This document shows, piece by piece, positions 44,922 through 54,034 of a DNA stretch of 64,000 nucleotides; positions within the stretch are counted from its first letter, which is position 1; each line of letters begins with the position of its first letter. The translations under genes were made by a program, and so were the position numbers. Below the pieces are notes generated by a model that did not search any database, had not been told where the DNA came from, and was given only the letters and a program-made list of their open reading frames with translations. Source of the DNA: Terriglobia bacterium (GTDB lineage Bacteria > Acidobacteriota > Terriglobia > UBA7540); NCBI GenBank assembly GCA_020073545.1, contig JAIQEZ010000001.1, positions 1 to 64,000 on the forward strand. The letters are read 5' to 3'.

Positions 44922-46628
44922 ATGTCTTACCAAGTCATCGCCCGCAAATACCGTCCCCAGGCTTTTGACGACGTGGTGGGCCAACACCTGGTGACCGACA
45001 CGCTGAAAAACGCCATCCAGACGAATCGTGTCGCGCACGGATACATCTTCTCGGGCGCGCGCGGTGTGGGCAAGACGACCACGGCGCGCATCCTCGCTAA
45101 GGCGCTCAACTGCTTCAAGGGGCCAACGGTCGCGCCGGACGGCACGTGTCCCTCCTGCGTGGAAATTGCCGCTGGAAACTCCGTGGACGTGCAGGAAATC
45201 GACGCCGCATCGAACCGCGGCATCGACGAGATTCGTGAGCTGCGCGAGGCGGTGCGCTACCTGCCCGCGCGCGATCGCTACAAGATCTTCATCATCGACG
45301 AAGCGCACATGCTCACCACGGAGGCCTTCAATGCTCTGCTGAAGACGCTGGAAGAACCGCCCCCGCGCTCGCTCTTCATCCTGGCGACGACCGAGCCGCA
45401 CAAGCTGCCCTCCACGATTCAGTCACGCTGCCAGCACTTTGCCTTTCGCCTGCTGGATTACGCGGAGATCTGCGCTCGACTCCGGGTGGTGGCGGAGGAG
45501 GAGAAGATTGCCGCCGACGACGGCGCGGTCTCCACGCTCGCCCAGGCCGCGGAAGGCAGCCTGCGCGATGCGCTCTCACTCCTCGACCAGGTGATCGCTG
45601 CATGCGGCGAGCGTCTGGATGAGAAGCGCGTGCGTCAGGTGCTGGGCGTGGTGCCCGCGGAGTTGCTGATGGATATCGTGAAAGCCGTCGACGCGGCGGA
45701 CTCGCGTCAGGTGCTCGACCGCGTAGGGCAACTGGCTTCGGAAGGTTACGAGCTTGCGCATTTCTGCGGCGAGCTTACGCGCTTCATGCGCGACCTGATG
45801 ATCGCGCGAACTTGCGGCGCAGAAAGCCCGCTGTTGCAGGTTCCCAACGACCAGCGGCGGCAGATCGGCGAACTCGCCGGGCTTTTCAGTGAGGAAGACC
45901 TTTCGCGTTTCTTCAACATCCTGCTGCGTGCTGAAAGCGAGATGCGTTACGCGCTCGCCCCGCGCTTCCACCTGGAGCTGGCACTGATGAAACTGGTGCA
46001 CTCGCGGCGGCTGGCATCGATTGAATCGCTGCTGGGCGGGCTCAGTGGCTCCGGCCTATCGGGGAAAACTTCGAGCGCCCCGCGCGCCACAACGACCGCG
46101 CCCGCACGTTCCACTCCGGAACCGCCGCGCAAGGTCCGCGCGGAGAGTTCTGAAAGGCCCCCGGCGGACGAATCCTTGGCAGCGCCTGCGCGTGAAGCCG
46201 CTGCGCCCGTTGCGCCGGCGGAACGCCCCGCCTCGACCGTGCCCTCCGAGCACGCCGGCGAAGACGCACGTTTGGCGGCCATCAAGACTGTGGTGTACAG
46301 CCAGTCGAATTTTCTGGGCAGTTGTCTGGAACATCTGTCCGGCTTCCGAATCAAAGATGGCGAAGTGGACATCATCTTTGCCCAGAAGGATTCGTTTTAT
46401 GCCGACCTCGTAAAGGCCCGGGAACAGCTTGAGACCCTTCGCTCCGCCTGCACCCAGGTGCTGGGCCAACCCGTAAAGATTTGTGTTAGACTTGGGGAGC
46501 AGGGAATCGTGGCTCGAGCAGAACGTCCCAGCGCCCGCGAACGCGCCGAGCGTGATCAGGGAGTGGAAGCTTTTCGCAAGAAGTTCGACGCCATCGTGGT
46601 GGACGTGAAGGACCTGAACCGGGAGTGA
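44922..46628 (+). CDS. dnaX: DNA polymerase III subunits gamma/tau
   Basis: I start at MSYQVIARKYRP, the family's usual N-terminus; upstream in-frame codons come from a repeat-rich spacer. The 568-residue clamp loader has GARGVGKTTTAR, IFIIDEAHML and ATTEPHKLPSTIQSRCQHF. One of the four zinc cysteines is replaced (NCFKGPTVAPDGTCPSC has Asp where Cys is usual). The C-terminal third is Ala/Pro-rich and then a small folded end. Operon with ybaB, three bases apart. Confidence 0.95.
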   Translation: MSYQVIARKYRPQAFDDVVGQHLVTDTLKNAIQTNRVAHGYIFSGARGVGKTTTARILAKALNCFKGPTVAPDGTCPSCVEIAAGNSVDVQEIDAASNRGIDEIRELREAVRYLPARDRYKIFIIDEAHMLTTEAFNALLKTLEEPPPRSLFILATTEPHKLPSTIQSRCQHFAFRLLDYAEICARLRVVAEEEKIAADDGAVSTLAQAAEGSLRDALSLLDQVIAACGERLDEKRVRQVLGVVPAELLMDIVKAVDAADSRQVLDRVGQLASEGYELAHFCGELTRFMRDLMIARTCGAESPLLQVPNDQRRQIGELAGLFSEEDLSRFFNILLRAESEMRYALAPRFHLELALMKLVHSRRLASIESLLGGLSGSGLSGKTSSAPRATTTAPARSTPEPPRKVRAESSERPPADESLAAPAREAAAPVAPAERPASTVPSEHAGEDARLAAIKTVVYSQSNFLGSCLEHLSGFRIKDGEVDIIFAQKDSFYADLVKAREQLETLRSACTQVLGQPVKICVRLGEQGIVARAERPSARERAERDQGVEAFRKKFDAIVVDVKDLNRE

Positions 46629-46631
46629 GCA

Positions 46632-46943
46632 ATGAAAAACCTGCAGCAGATGCAACAGATCCTGAAGCAAGTGCAGCAATTCCAGGAGCAATTGCAGAGG
46701 CAACTGGATGAGCTGGTGGTGGAAGCCTCGGCGGGCGGAGGCATGGTCTCCGTCAAGATGAATGGCCAGAAGCAACTCCACGAAGTGCGGATTGATCCGG
46801 ACGTCTTTGCTTCGCAGGATCTGGAAATGTTGCAGGATTTGATCCTGGCAGCAGTCAATGAAGCCTCGCGAAAAGTGGACGAGCAACTGGCCAGCCAGAT
46901 GGGGAACCTGGCCGGCGGGCTGAACCTTCCTGGCCTGACCTGA
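46632..46943 (+). CDS. ybaB: YbaB/EbfC nucleoid-associated protein
   Basis: The 103-residue protein has an N-terminal helix (LQQMQQILKQVQQFQEQLQRQ) and the YbaB core VEASAGGGMVSVKMNGQKQLHEVRIDPDVF. It is a dimeric DNA-binding protein, nearly always between dnaX and recR as here. Confidence 0.95.
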   Translation: MKNLQQMQQILKQVQQFQEQLQRQLDELVVEASAGGGMVSVKMNGQKQLHEVRIDPDVFASQDLEMLQDLILAAVNEASRKVDEQLASQMGNLAGGLNLPGLT

Positions 46944-47038
46944 TAAGAGCCGAAATCCGAAACTCGAAAATGGAAGCTGGCGGCGATGCATCGGACTAGC
47001 TCCGAATTTCGAGTTTCGATTTTCCAGTTTCGAAACCC

Positions 47039-47638
47039 ATGAAGGATTACGCCGAGCCGCTGGCTCGCCTGATCGACGAGTTGAAACGTCTACCTGGCAT
47101 CGGGCAGAAGTCCGCCCAGCGCATCGCCTTCCATCTGGAACGCGCGCCGCGCGAGGACGTGGAGCGCCTGGCCGCGGCCATCCTTGACGCCAAGGACAAG
47201 ATTCGTTTGTGCAGCGTGTGCAATAACCTGACGGAACTCGATCCGTGCGAGTACTGCACGGACCCACGGCGCGACGGGGAGGTGATCTGCGTGGTGGAGA
47301 CTCCCTACAACGTCATCGGCGTGGAGAAGACACGAGAATTCCGTGGGCAGTACCACGTGCTGCACGGTGTCCTCTCGCCGCTGCAGGGCATCGGGCCGGA
47401 TCAACTCAAGCTGAAGAATCTGCTCGAGCGGCTGAGGAGCGGCAAGGTGAAGGAGATCATCGTCGCCACCAGTCCCACCGTCGAGGGCGAAGCGACCGCT
47501 GTCTATCTCTCCAAACTCATCAAGCCGCTGGGCGTGAAAGTGAGCCGCATCGCCATGGGAGTTCCCGTGGGCTCGGAATTGGAGTTCGCGGACGAGGTCA
47601 CCATGCTGAAAGCCATCGAAGGCCGCCGCGAGATGTAG
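47039..47638 (+). CDS. recR: Recombination mediator RecR
   Basis: The 199-residue protein has an N-terminal helix-hairpin-helix ([17 protein letters not shown]), the C4 zinc finger [16 protein letters not shown], and a Toprim domain ([16 protein letters not shown]...[19 protein letters not shown]). It loads RecA with RecO/RecF. Last gene of the dnaX operon, after a spacer of repeated words. Confidence 0.96.
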   Translation: MKDYAEPLARLIDELKRLPGIGQKSAQRIAFHLERAPREDVERLAAAILDAKDKIRLCSVCNNLTELDPCEYCTDPRRDGEVICVVETPYNVIGVEKTREFRGQYHVLHGVLSPLQGIGPDQLKLKNLLERLRSGKVKEIIVATSPTVEGEATAVYLSKLIKPLGVKVSRIAMGVPVGSELEFADEVTMLKAIEGRREM

Positions 47639-47798
47639 CCCGGGTTTTCTTATTTCCGCAAACAATCAACCACAGAGCGCTGGGCGCGGGGAGTTTCCCT
47701 AGGCGGCAGTCGTCCCACCAGAAACCGGGCGCGGTACGGGATCAAGCTTTCTAGTCCGGATTTTTCACCACACGATGCGTTTTCCCTGGCGGTGGGAA

Positions 47799-47820
47799 GG
47801 GCGGGGCTTCAGCCCCGCCC
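47799..47820. terminator. Perfect GC hairpin (9-bp stem, ttca loop)
   Basis: gggcggggc-ttca-gccccgccc lies between the convergent recR and 201-aa genes and could stop transcription from both sides. No T-run follows directly, so efficiency is uncertain. Confidence 0.5.
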
Positions 47821-47847
47821 TCCCTCGTTCGTGGTGAGAAATTCGGG

Positions 47848-48453
47848 CTAGTTCAATTGCGGATCGGAAGGCGATTCGAAACTGGGTTTGGGCAGAAGGC
47901 GGTCGCGATCGTAAGGCGGGTCTTCGTGGTCAGGCACGGGATCGTCGGGGAAATCCTCACGCCAATGGTTGCGCCACGCCTCGTCGGCGAAATACTTGAG
48001 ATAGAGTTGCGTATCTTCTTCACTGCCGCTGCCCAGCATCTGAATATGACAAGCGGAGTCCTCGTCGAGCAGCATGTCCTTCGTTTCCTCCCGCAAGGCG
48101 TCACCCCAGAGTTTGGTATAGAGTTCGCGGTCGCTGAGATGGTCGGTGTCGTCCAAAAAGACGCGCAGTTCGGCGAGCTTATGGATCACTTCCCAAAGCT
48201 TGGCCGTCAACTCCTGGTCATTGAGAGTCTCCGGCGCGGGAAGGGACACGCCTGATTTCTCGAGTTGCTGGAAGTGTGTCGTCCACGGAGCTTCCTCGTA
48301 GGCGACCACGTGCTTCCAGAATCCTTCTTTGACATCGGGCAAGCACTCCTCAAACTCTCCGGTCTTCATTTCCCCGCCGGCGAGTTCTTGTGCGCGGCGT
48401 TTGAGTTCTTCGATCCTCTTCTGCCAGGCGCTGTCGGATTCATCGTTCGACAT
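47848..48453 (-). CDS. Hypothetical acidic protein, 201 aa
   Basis: A soluble, acidic, Trp- and Asp-rich protein (GFWKHVVAYEEAPWTTHFQQL; LRVFLDDTDHLSDRELYTKLW; WREDFPDDPVPDHEDPPYDRDRLLP). I recognise no domain. The coherent length, start codon and codon bias support a real gene. No operon partner. Confidence 0.7.
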   Translation of the reverse strand: MSNDESDSAWQKRIEELKRRAQELAGGEMKTGEFEECLPDVKEGFWKHVVAYEEAPWTTHFQQLEKSGVSLPAPETLNDQELTAKLWEVIHKLAELRVFLDDTDHLSDRELYTKLWGDALREETKDMLLDEDSACHIQMLGSGSEEDTQLYLKYFADEAWRNHWREDFPDDPVPDHEDPPYDRDRLLPKPSFESPSDPQLN

Positions 48454-48681
48454 TGTACACTCCGTGGCGTGAAGATCTCCTTCTCCGTGCCTTAGGGGCG
48501 GTCAAACGCCAACTTATCGTACATGCGGCTGAGTGAGTTTTCTATTGGACCCGACACGCTCCCCTCGCGTCGCCTTTAGAGAACCCCGTTCCTGTATCTT
48601 CGGCCGTCCGCTATAATCTATTATCTAGACCCTCCTGAATCTTGGGGACAAGATCAAGGAGTTTGCGTTTCCAGGTTACGG

Positions 48682-50427
48682 ATGCTCGAACGCCTCCGCC
48701 CACTCCGGCCGTACCTTGCCCGTTACAAAGGGCGCTACGTCGCGGGATTCGTCTGCCTGCTCGTCTCCCAGACAGTGGGCGTGCTTGTTCCCCTGCTCAT
48801 CAAAACCGGTATTGACGATCTGGCGCGCAGCGTGGCGCTGCGGCGATTGCTGATGGTGGTTGGCCTGCTCGCGGCTGTATCCATCGTCAAAGCGGTCTTC
48901 CAGTTTTGGATGCGCTGGATTCTGATCGGCATCTCCCGCGACGCCGAATACGATCTGCGCAATGACTTGTTCCGCCACCTGATGCGCCTGTCGCCGAGGT
49001 ATTACACCGAGCACCGCACGGGCGATCTGATGTCAAAGCTTACGAACGACCTGAATGCGGTGCGCAACATGATCGGTCCGGGGATCATGTACTCGGCGAA
49101 CACCGTGGTGGTAGGCGTCGCCACCATCAGCCTGATGATCCATCTCGACTGGCGGATGACGCTGATGGCGCTGGCGCCGCTGCCGTTCGTTTCGGCGGCC
49201 GTCAAGTTCTTCGGAGCGCGAATTCACGAGCGTTTCGAGAAGATCCAGGCGCTTTATTCGGAGCTCACGGAACGCGTACGCGAGAACATCTCGGGCATGC
49301 GGGTGGTTCGGGCGTTCTGCCAGGAAGATGCAGAGATGGCCACGTTTGACGTGATGAACCGTGACTTCGTAGAGAAGAACAAAGGGCTGATCTGGATCAC
49401 CAGCTTCTTGTGGCCGGTCATCGCCTTGATGTTTGCGCTGGCGCTCTTGCTGGTGCTGGTGGTGGGCGGGCGGCACGTGCTGCAGGGGCTCATCACCGTG
49501 GGCACTTTTGCGGCATTCAATGTGTATCTGACCTATCTGATCTGGCCCATCATCGCGCTGGGTTGGGTGACGAACCTCGTGCAGCGTGGGCTGGCCTCGC
49601 TGGGGCGGCTGATGACGATTTTCGAGGCTCAGCCCGATATCGATGACCGCGCGGTGCCGAGGAATCCCGTTACTGAGCTGCGTGGGGACATCGAGTTTCG
49701 CAATCTGCGCTTCAGTTACAACGGTCACGCGATTCTAAAGAATATCAACCTGCGCATTCCCGCCGGCAAAACCGTGGCGGTGGTGGGCGCAACGGGCTCG
49801 GGGAAATCAACGCTGGTCGGCTTGATTCCTCGCCTCTACGATGCGCCGCCGGGAACGCTGTTAATCGACGGCGTTCCCATCCGCGAGATCCCTCTCCGGA
49901 CCCTGCGCGAGCACATCGGGTTTGTGCCGCAGGAGACCTTCCTGTTCAGCGAGACGATCCACGAGAACGTCAAGCTGGGCACGCCGGACGCGACCGAGGC
50001 GCAGGTGGAGCGCGCGGCGGAGATTTCCAATATCCTTCCGGAGATTCGCGGCTTCCCGAAAGAGTTTGACACCATGGTGGGCGAGCGCGGGCTGACGCTC
50101 TCCGGCGGGCAGAAGCAGCGCACGGCCATTTCCCGCGCGGTCATTCGCGACCCGCGCATCCTGATTCTGGACGACGCGCTCTCCAGCGTGGACACCTACA
50201 CGGAGGAAACCATCTTGCGGCAGCTCGCGGGTGTAATGGCAGGCCGCACGACGATCCTGATTTCGCACCGCGTCTCGACGATCCAGAACGCTGATGAAAT
50301 TGTGGTGCTACACGAGGGGGAAATCGCGGAGCGCGGCACGCACGCGGAATTGCTCGCACTGAACGGCTATTACGCCGAGCTCTACAACAAGCAGTTGATT
50401 GAGGAAGAACTGGAGAAGGAAGCATGA
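48682..50427 (+). CDS. ABC exporter half-transporter (degenerate ATP site)
   Basis: The 581-residue protein has six membrane helices and a nucleotide-binding domain with GATGSGKST, Q-loop FVPQETFLF, signature LSGGQKQR and Walker B ILILDDALSSVD. Asp replaces the catalytic Glu, as in the degenerate subunit of heterodimeric exporters (TM287, BmrC). The next gene supplies the partner with Glu. Substrate could be lipid or drug; lpxB nearby makes lipid export thinkable. Confidence 0.9.
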   Translation: MLERLRPLRPYLARYKGRYVAGFVCLLVSQTVGVLVPLLIKTGIDDLARSVALRRLLMVVGLLAAVSIVKAVFQFWMRWILIGISRDAEYDLRNDLFRHLMRLSPRYYTEHRTGDLMSKLTNDLNAVRNMIGPGIMYSANTVVVGVATISLMIHLDWRMTLMALAPLPFVSAAVKFFGARIHERFEKIQALYSELTERVRENISGMRVVRAFCQEDAEMATFDVMNRDFVEKNKGLIWITSFLWPVIALMFALALLLVLVVGGRHVLQGLITVGTFAAFNVYLTYLIWPIIALGWVTNLVQRGLASLGRLMTIFEAQPDIDDRAVPRNPVTELRGDIEFRNLRFSYNGHAILKNINLRIPAGKTVAVVGATGSGKSTLVGLIPRLYDAPPGTLLIDGVPIREIPLRTLREHIGFVPQETFLFSETIHENVKLGTPDATEAQVERAAEISNILPEIRGFPKEFDTMVGERGLTLSGGQKQRTAISRAVIRDPRILILDDALSSVDTYTEETILRQLAGVMAGRTTILISHRVSTIQNADEIVVLHEGEIAERGTHAELLALNGYYAELYNKQLIEEELEKEA

Positions 50428-50432
50428 AGGAA

Positions 50433-50560
50433 TTGAGGCATTGAGTGAATGGGTCATTGACTCATTGGCGTTCGTGGGGTGAATTGCCCGCCCTAAGATC
50501 CGGAGCAGTACAAGCATAACGCTTGAGGGCAATGGTCCAATGACTCAATGAATCAATCTT
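50433..50560. repeat. Inverted-word spacer between the two ABC genes
   Basis: Left arm 'tcattgactcattgg' and right arm 'ccaatgactcaatga' are inverted copies with one mismatch, flanked by further shifted 'cattgagtgaatg' words. The same kind of spacer is found at 32290-32340 and 58978-59060. No gene. Confidence 0.6.
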
Positions 50561-50563
50561 GAA

Positions 50564-52441
50564 ATGAGTAACACATTCCACGAAGAAGAAGTGCTGGGGA
50601 AAGCCTACGACTCGCGGCTGATGCGGCGGTTGCTCCAGTACCTTCGTCCCTACTGGCGGATGACGTTGTTCGCGCTGATCGCCATCCTGCTCTACGGAAT
50701 GTTGCAGGCCGTCCCAGGGTATTTGTTAAAGGTGGAAGTGGACCGTTACCTTGACCCGACGGGGGGCCAGCACCTTCCGCCCGTCCTGGCGCGTTTCCTG
50801 AGCCGCAATCCGATGACGGGCATCGCGCAGATCGCTTTTGTGCTCTTCCTGCCCACGGTGTTCCTCAGCTTTTTCCTGGAGTTCTCGCAGTCGTTTGCCA
50901 TGCAAATGGTGGGGCAGAAGGTGATGTACGACTTGCGCAAGCAGATCTTCCTCCACTTGCAGCGGCTGCAGATGAGCTTCTTCGACCGCAATCCGGTGGG
51001 CCGCCTGGTGACGCGCGTGACGACGGACGTGGACGTGCTGAACGACCTGTTCGCTTCCGGCGTCGTGGCCATCTTCGGGGATTTCTTCACGCTGCTCAGC
51101 ATCATGGTGGTGATGCTAGAACTGAACTGGAAGCTCGCCTTGCTGACGTTCTCGGTCTTGCCGGTCATCGTCATCATCACCGCGGCATTTCGGCGTGCCG
51201 TGCGGGAGTCGTATCGGCGCATTCGCGTGGCGATCGCGCGCATCAATGCATATCTGCAGGAGCACATTACCGGCATGTCCGTGCTGCAACTCTTCAATCG
51301 CGAGGAGCGCAGCTTCGACGAATTTGAAGAAATCAACCGGGCACACATGGAAGCCTACAAGGATTCCATCCTGGCTTACGGCCTCTTCTATCCCGCCGTG
51401 GAAGTGTTGGGGGCGGTTGCCGTCGGCATCATTCTCTACATGGGCGGTGGGATGGCGTTGCGCGGCGTCTTGAGTGTAGGTACCGCTATTGCGTTTATTC
51501 AGTACTCGCAGCGCTTTTTCCGGCCCATCCAGGATCTGAGCGACAAGTACAACCTGCTGCAGGCGGCGATGGCGAGCTCGGAGCGCATCTTCAAGCTGCT
51601 GGACACGCCGGTGACGATCGAGGATCCTGCCGAGCCCAAGCCACTCGAGCATCCGCGCGGGCAGGTGGAATTCCAGCAGGTTGGGTTCGCTTACAAGGAC
51701 AACCACAGGGTCTTGGAAAACGTCTGCTTCACGATTGAGCCCGGCGAGACGGTCGCCGTGGTGGGCCACACGGGCGCCGGCAAGACGACACTCACCAACC
51801 TGCTGCTGCGCTTCTACGACGTGCAGGACGGCCGGGTCGCCTTCGACAGCCTCGATATCCGCGAAGTGCGCCTGCGTGACCTGCGCAAGAATTTTGGCAT
51901 CGTGCTCCAAGACCCTTTTCTGTTTTCGGGAACCATCGCGAGCAACATTCGGCTGGGCAGCGAGTGGATCACCGACGCGCAGGTGCGCGCGGCAGCGCGA
52001 CAGGTCAACCTGCTGGAGTTTATCGAGAGTCTGCCGGCGGGATTTGACGAACCCGTGAAGGAGCGCGGCGCTACGCTCTCCGTGGGTCAGAAGCAACTGC
52101 TCTCCTTTGCGCGCGCCCTCGCGCACAATCCCCGGATTCTGATCCTGGACGAAGCTACCTCGAGCGTGGACCCCGAGACCGAGCATCTGCTGCGCGAAGG
52201 ATTGCGGCGCCTGATCGAGAACCGCACCTCGCTGGTGATCGCGCACCGGCTCTCGACGATTCAGAACGCCAGCAAGATTGTCGTGATGCACAAGGGCCAT
52301 GTGCGCGAGGTGGGCACGCACCAGGAATTGCTGCAGAAGCGTGGGATCTACTTCAAGCTTTACCAGCTTCAGTACAAGGACCAGGAGTTCCCTGTGGCCC
52401 GAGCCGTCCTCGGGGCGGAGTCCTTGCCAGAGCGCTCCTAA
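50564..52441 (+). CDS. ABC exporter half-transporter (catalytic ATP site)
   Basis: The 625-residue protein has six membrane helices and an NBD with GHTGAGKTT, FGIVLQDPFLF, signature LSVGQKQLLSFARAL and Walker B ILILDEATSSVD with catalytic Glu. In heterodimers the catalytic-site subunit often carries the imperfect signature, as here (LSVGQ). It pairs with the preceding gene. Confidence 0.92.
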   Translation: MSNTFHEEEVLGKAYDSRLMRRLLQYLRPYWRMTLFALIAILLYGMLQAVPGYLLKVEVDRYLDPTGGQHLPPVLARFLSRNPMTGIAQIAFVLFLPTVFLSFFLEFSQSFAMQMVGQKVMYDLRKQIFLHLQRLQMSFFDRNPVGRLVTRVTTDVDVLNDLFASGVVAIFGDFFTLLSIMVVMLELNWKLALLTFSVLPVIVIITAAFRRAVRESYRRIRVAIARINAYLQEHITGMSVLQLFNREERSFDEFEEINRAHMEAYKDSILAYGLFYPAVEVLGAVAVGIILYMGGGMALRGVLSVGTAIAFIQYSQRFFRPIQDLSDKYNLLQAAMASSERIFKLLDTPVTIEDPAEPKPLEHPRGQVEFQQVGFAYKDNHRVLENVCFTIEPGETVAVVGHTGAGKTTLTNLLLRFYDVQDGRVAFDSLDIREVRLRDLRKNFGIVLQDPFLFSGTIASNIRLGSEWITDAQVRAAARQVNLLEFIESLPAGFDEPVKERGATLSVGQKQLLSFARALAHNPRILILDEATSSVDPETEHLLREGLRRLIENRTSLVIAHRLSTIQNASKIVVMHKGHVREVGTHQELLQKRGIYFKLYQLQYKDQEFPVARAVLGAESLPERS

Positions 52442-52572
52442 TCAACTACGCTGTGCGGCGTATGCAGCCGGTTCGGAGATTGCCACCGCAAGCTGGGCTA
52501 CCATCCCCTTGCCTTGCAGGGCTCCTCGGAACGCACGCTTAAGCCCGGCACGGTGACCGTGCCGCAAGAAAA

Positions 52573-53742
52573 ATGCCTAAAGTTGCCATCATGATCGTGG
52601 CGGGAGAGCGCTCCGGCGACATCTATGGTGCAGGCTTGGCGCGCGCGCTACAGGCACGACTGCCCGGATTGGAAGTCTTCGGGTGCGGTGGCGATGCGCT
52701 CCGCCAAGCCGGAGCGGACACCGTTGTGGATGCGCATCAGCTTTCCCTGGCGGGCATCACCGAAATCATCTCCGGAATTCCGCGCGTCTATCGGGCCTTT
52801 CGTCGGCTGCTGGAGGAGGTGGACCACCGCAAACCGCAACTTGCCATCCTGATTGATTTCCCTGACTTCAACCTGCGAATGGCGAGACAACTCAAAAAAC
52901 GCAAAGTCCCGGTGGTTTACTTCGTGAGCCCGCAAGTATGGGCGTGGCGCAAGCGGCGCGTCCAGAAGCTGAAGGCGCGCATCGCGAAAATGATCGTCAT
53001 CTTCGATTTTGAGGAAGAGATCTATCGAAGGGCAGACGTGCCGGTGGAGTACGTCGGGCATCCGCTGGTGGACATGGTACGGCCACACCTGACGCGCGAG
53101 CAGTTCTTCGCCAAAGTGGACCTGGATGCCTCCGTGCCGACGGTAGCACTCTTGCCGGGTAGCCGGAAGCAGGAAGTGACCGCAAACCTGCCGGTGATGC
53201 TGGATGCCGCCACGCGCCTGACGCTGCATCACCAGTTGCAGTTCATCGTGGCCGTGGCCCCAACCATCGACCCGGGCTGGGTTGAAACGACCCGGCTGGA
53301 GTGTTACGTGGGTCGGGCTACGGTCCGCCCTGCCGTGCACGCCACCTACGATGCGTTACAACATGCGGACGTGGCCGTGGTGGCCAGCGGGACGGCGACG
53401 CTCGAAGCGGCCCTGCGCGAGCGCCCCATGGTGGTTGTATACCGCGTCTCCCCGGTCACTTGGCTCGTGGGGAAGCTCCTGGTGAACGTGCCCTTCTACT
53501 GCATGGTAAACATCCTGGCGAAGAAAGAGATTGTACCCGAACTGATGCAGCACGATTTCAGTGCCGCCAATGTCGCGGCGCGGGTAGAATATTTGCTGGA
53601 ACATCCGGAAGCGCGCGAGGCCATGATCCAGGGGTTCCGGGCCCTGAGGCCGCGGTTGGGGCCGGGAGGGGCCATCGAACGTGCCGCCGATGCTGTGGTA
53701 CGTTTACTGCAGTCGTTCGGGACAACCCGGATGGAGGGTTGA
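52573..53742 (+). CDS. lpxB: Lipid-A-disaccharide synthase
   Basis: The 389-residue GT19 glycosyltransferase has the opening MIVAGERSGDIYGAGLARAL, DFPDFNLRMARQLKKRKVPVVYFVSPQVWAWR, and the donor-site region LLPGSRKQEVTANLPVML and ASGTATLEAAL. It joins UDP-2,3-diacylglucosamine and lipid X, so the cell makes lipid A and has an outer membrane. Other lpx genes are not in the window. Confidence 0.96.
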   Translation: MPKVAIMIVAGERSGDIYGAGLARALQARLPGLEVFGCGGDALRQAGADTVVDAHQLSLAGITEIISGIPRVYRAFRRLLEEVDHRKPQLAILIDFPDFNLRMARQLKKRKVPVVYFVSPQVWAWRKRRVQKLKARIAKMIVIFDFEEEIYRRADVPVEYVGHPLVDMVRPHLTREQFFAKVDLDASVPTVALLPGSRKQEVTANLPVMLDAATRLTLHHQLQFIVAVAPTIDPGWVETTRLECYVGRATVRPAVHATYDALQHADVAVVASGTATLEAALRERPMVVVYRVSPVTWLVGKLLVNVPFYCMVNILAKKEIVPELMQHDFSAANVAARVEYLLEHPEAREAMIQGFRALRPRLGPGGAIERAADAVVRLLQSFGTTRMEG

Positions 53743-54034
53743 GGCATCGACGGCCCGCCCAATTTGATCCTCGCGGGATGCAACGTGTAAGACCGCCGAA
53801 TAATCCAATCGAATTGTTGTACCTCCGAATGGCCGCGAGGGCGAAACCCATCAGGCGGTCTCTACGTCGAGGATAGTGCGGGGACACGGAGCGCCCGTCA
53901 GGCGTCAACAACATTGAATTGCGTTGCGGGCGAGGTGGCGCGAGAAAAACCAGGGCATGGCAGGGTTTCCTTCCCCGACATGGCAACGCCAGCCCGGAGC
54001 GCACAACGCGACGATTCCGCAAGAGGAGCCAAGC
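53743..54034. other. Spacer without recognisable gene
   Basis: No gene recognised. A purine-rich stretch (aagaggagccaagc) just before the peptidase ATG is its likely ribosome site. Confidence 0.35.
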
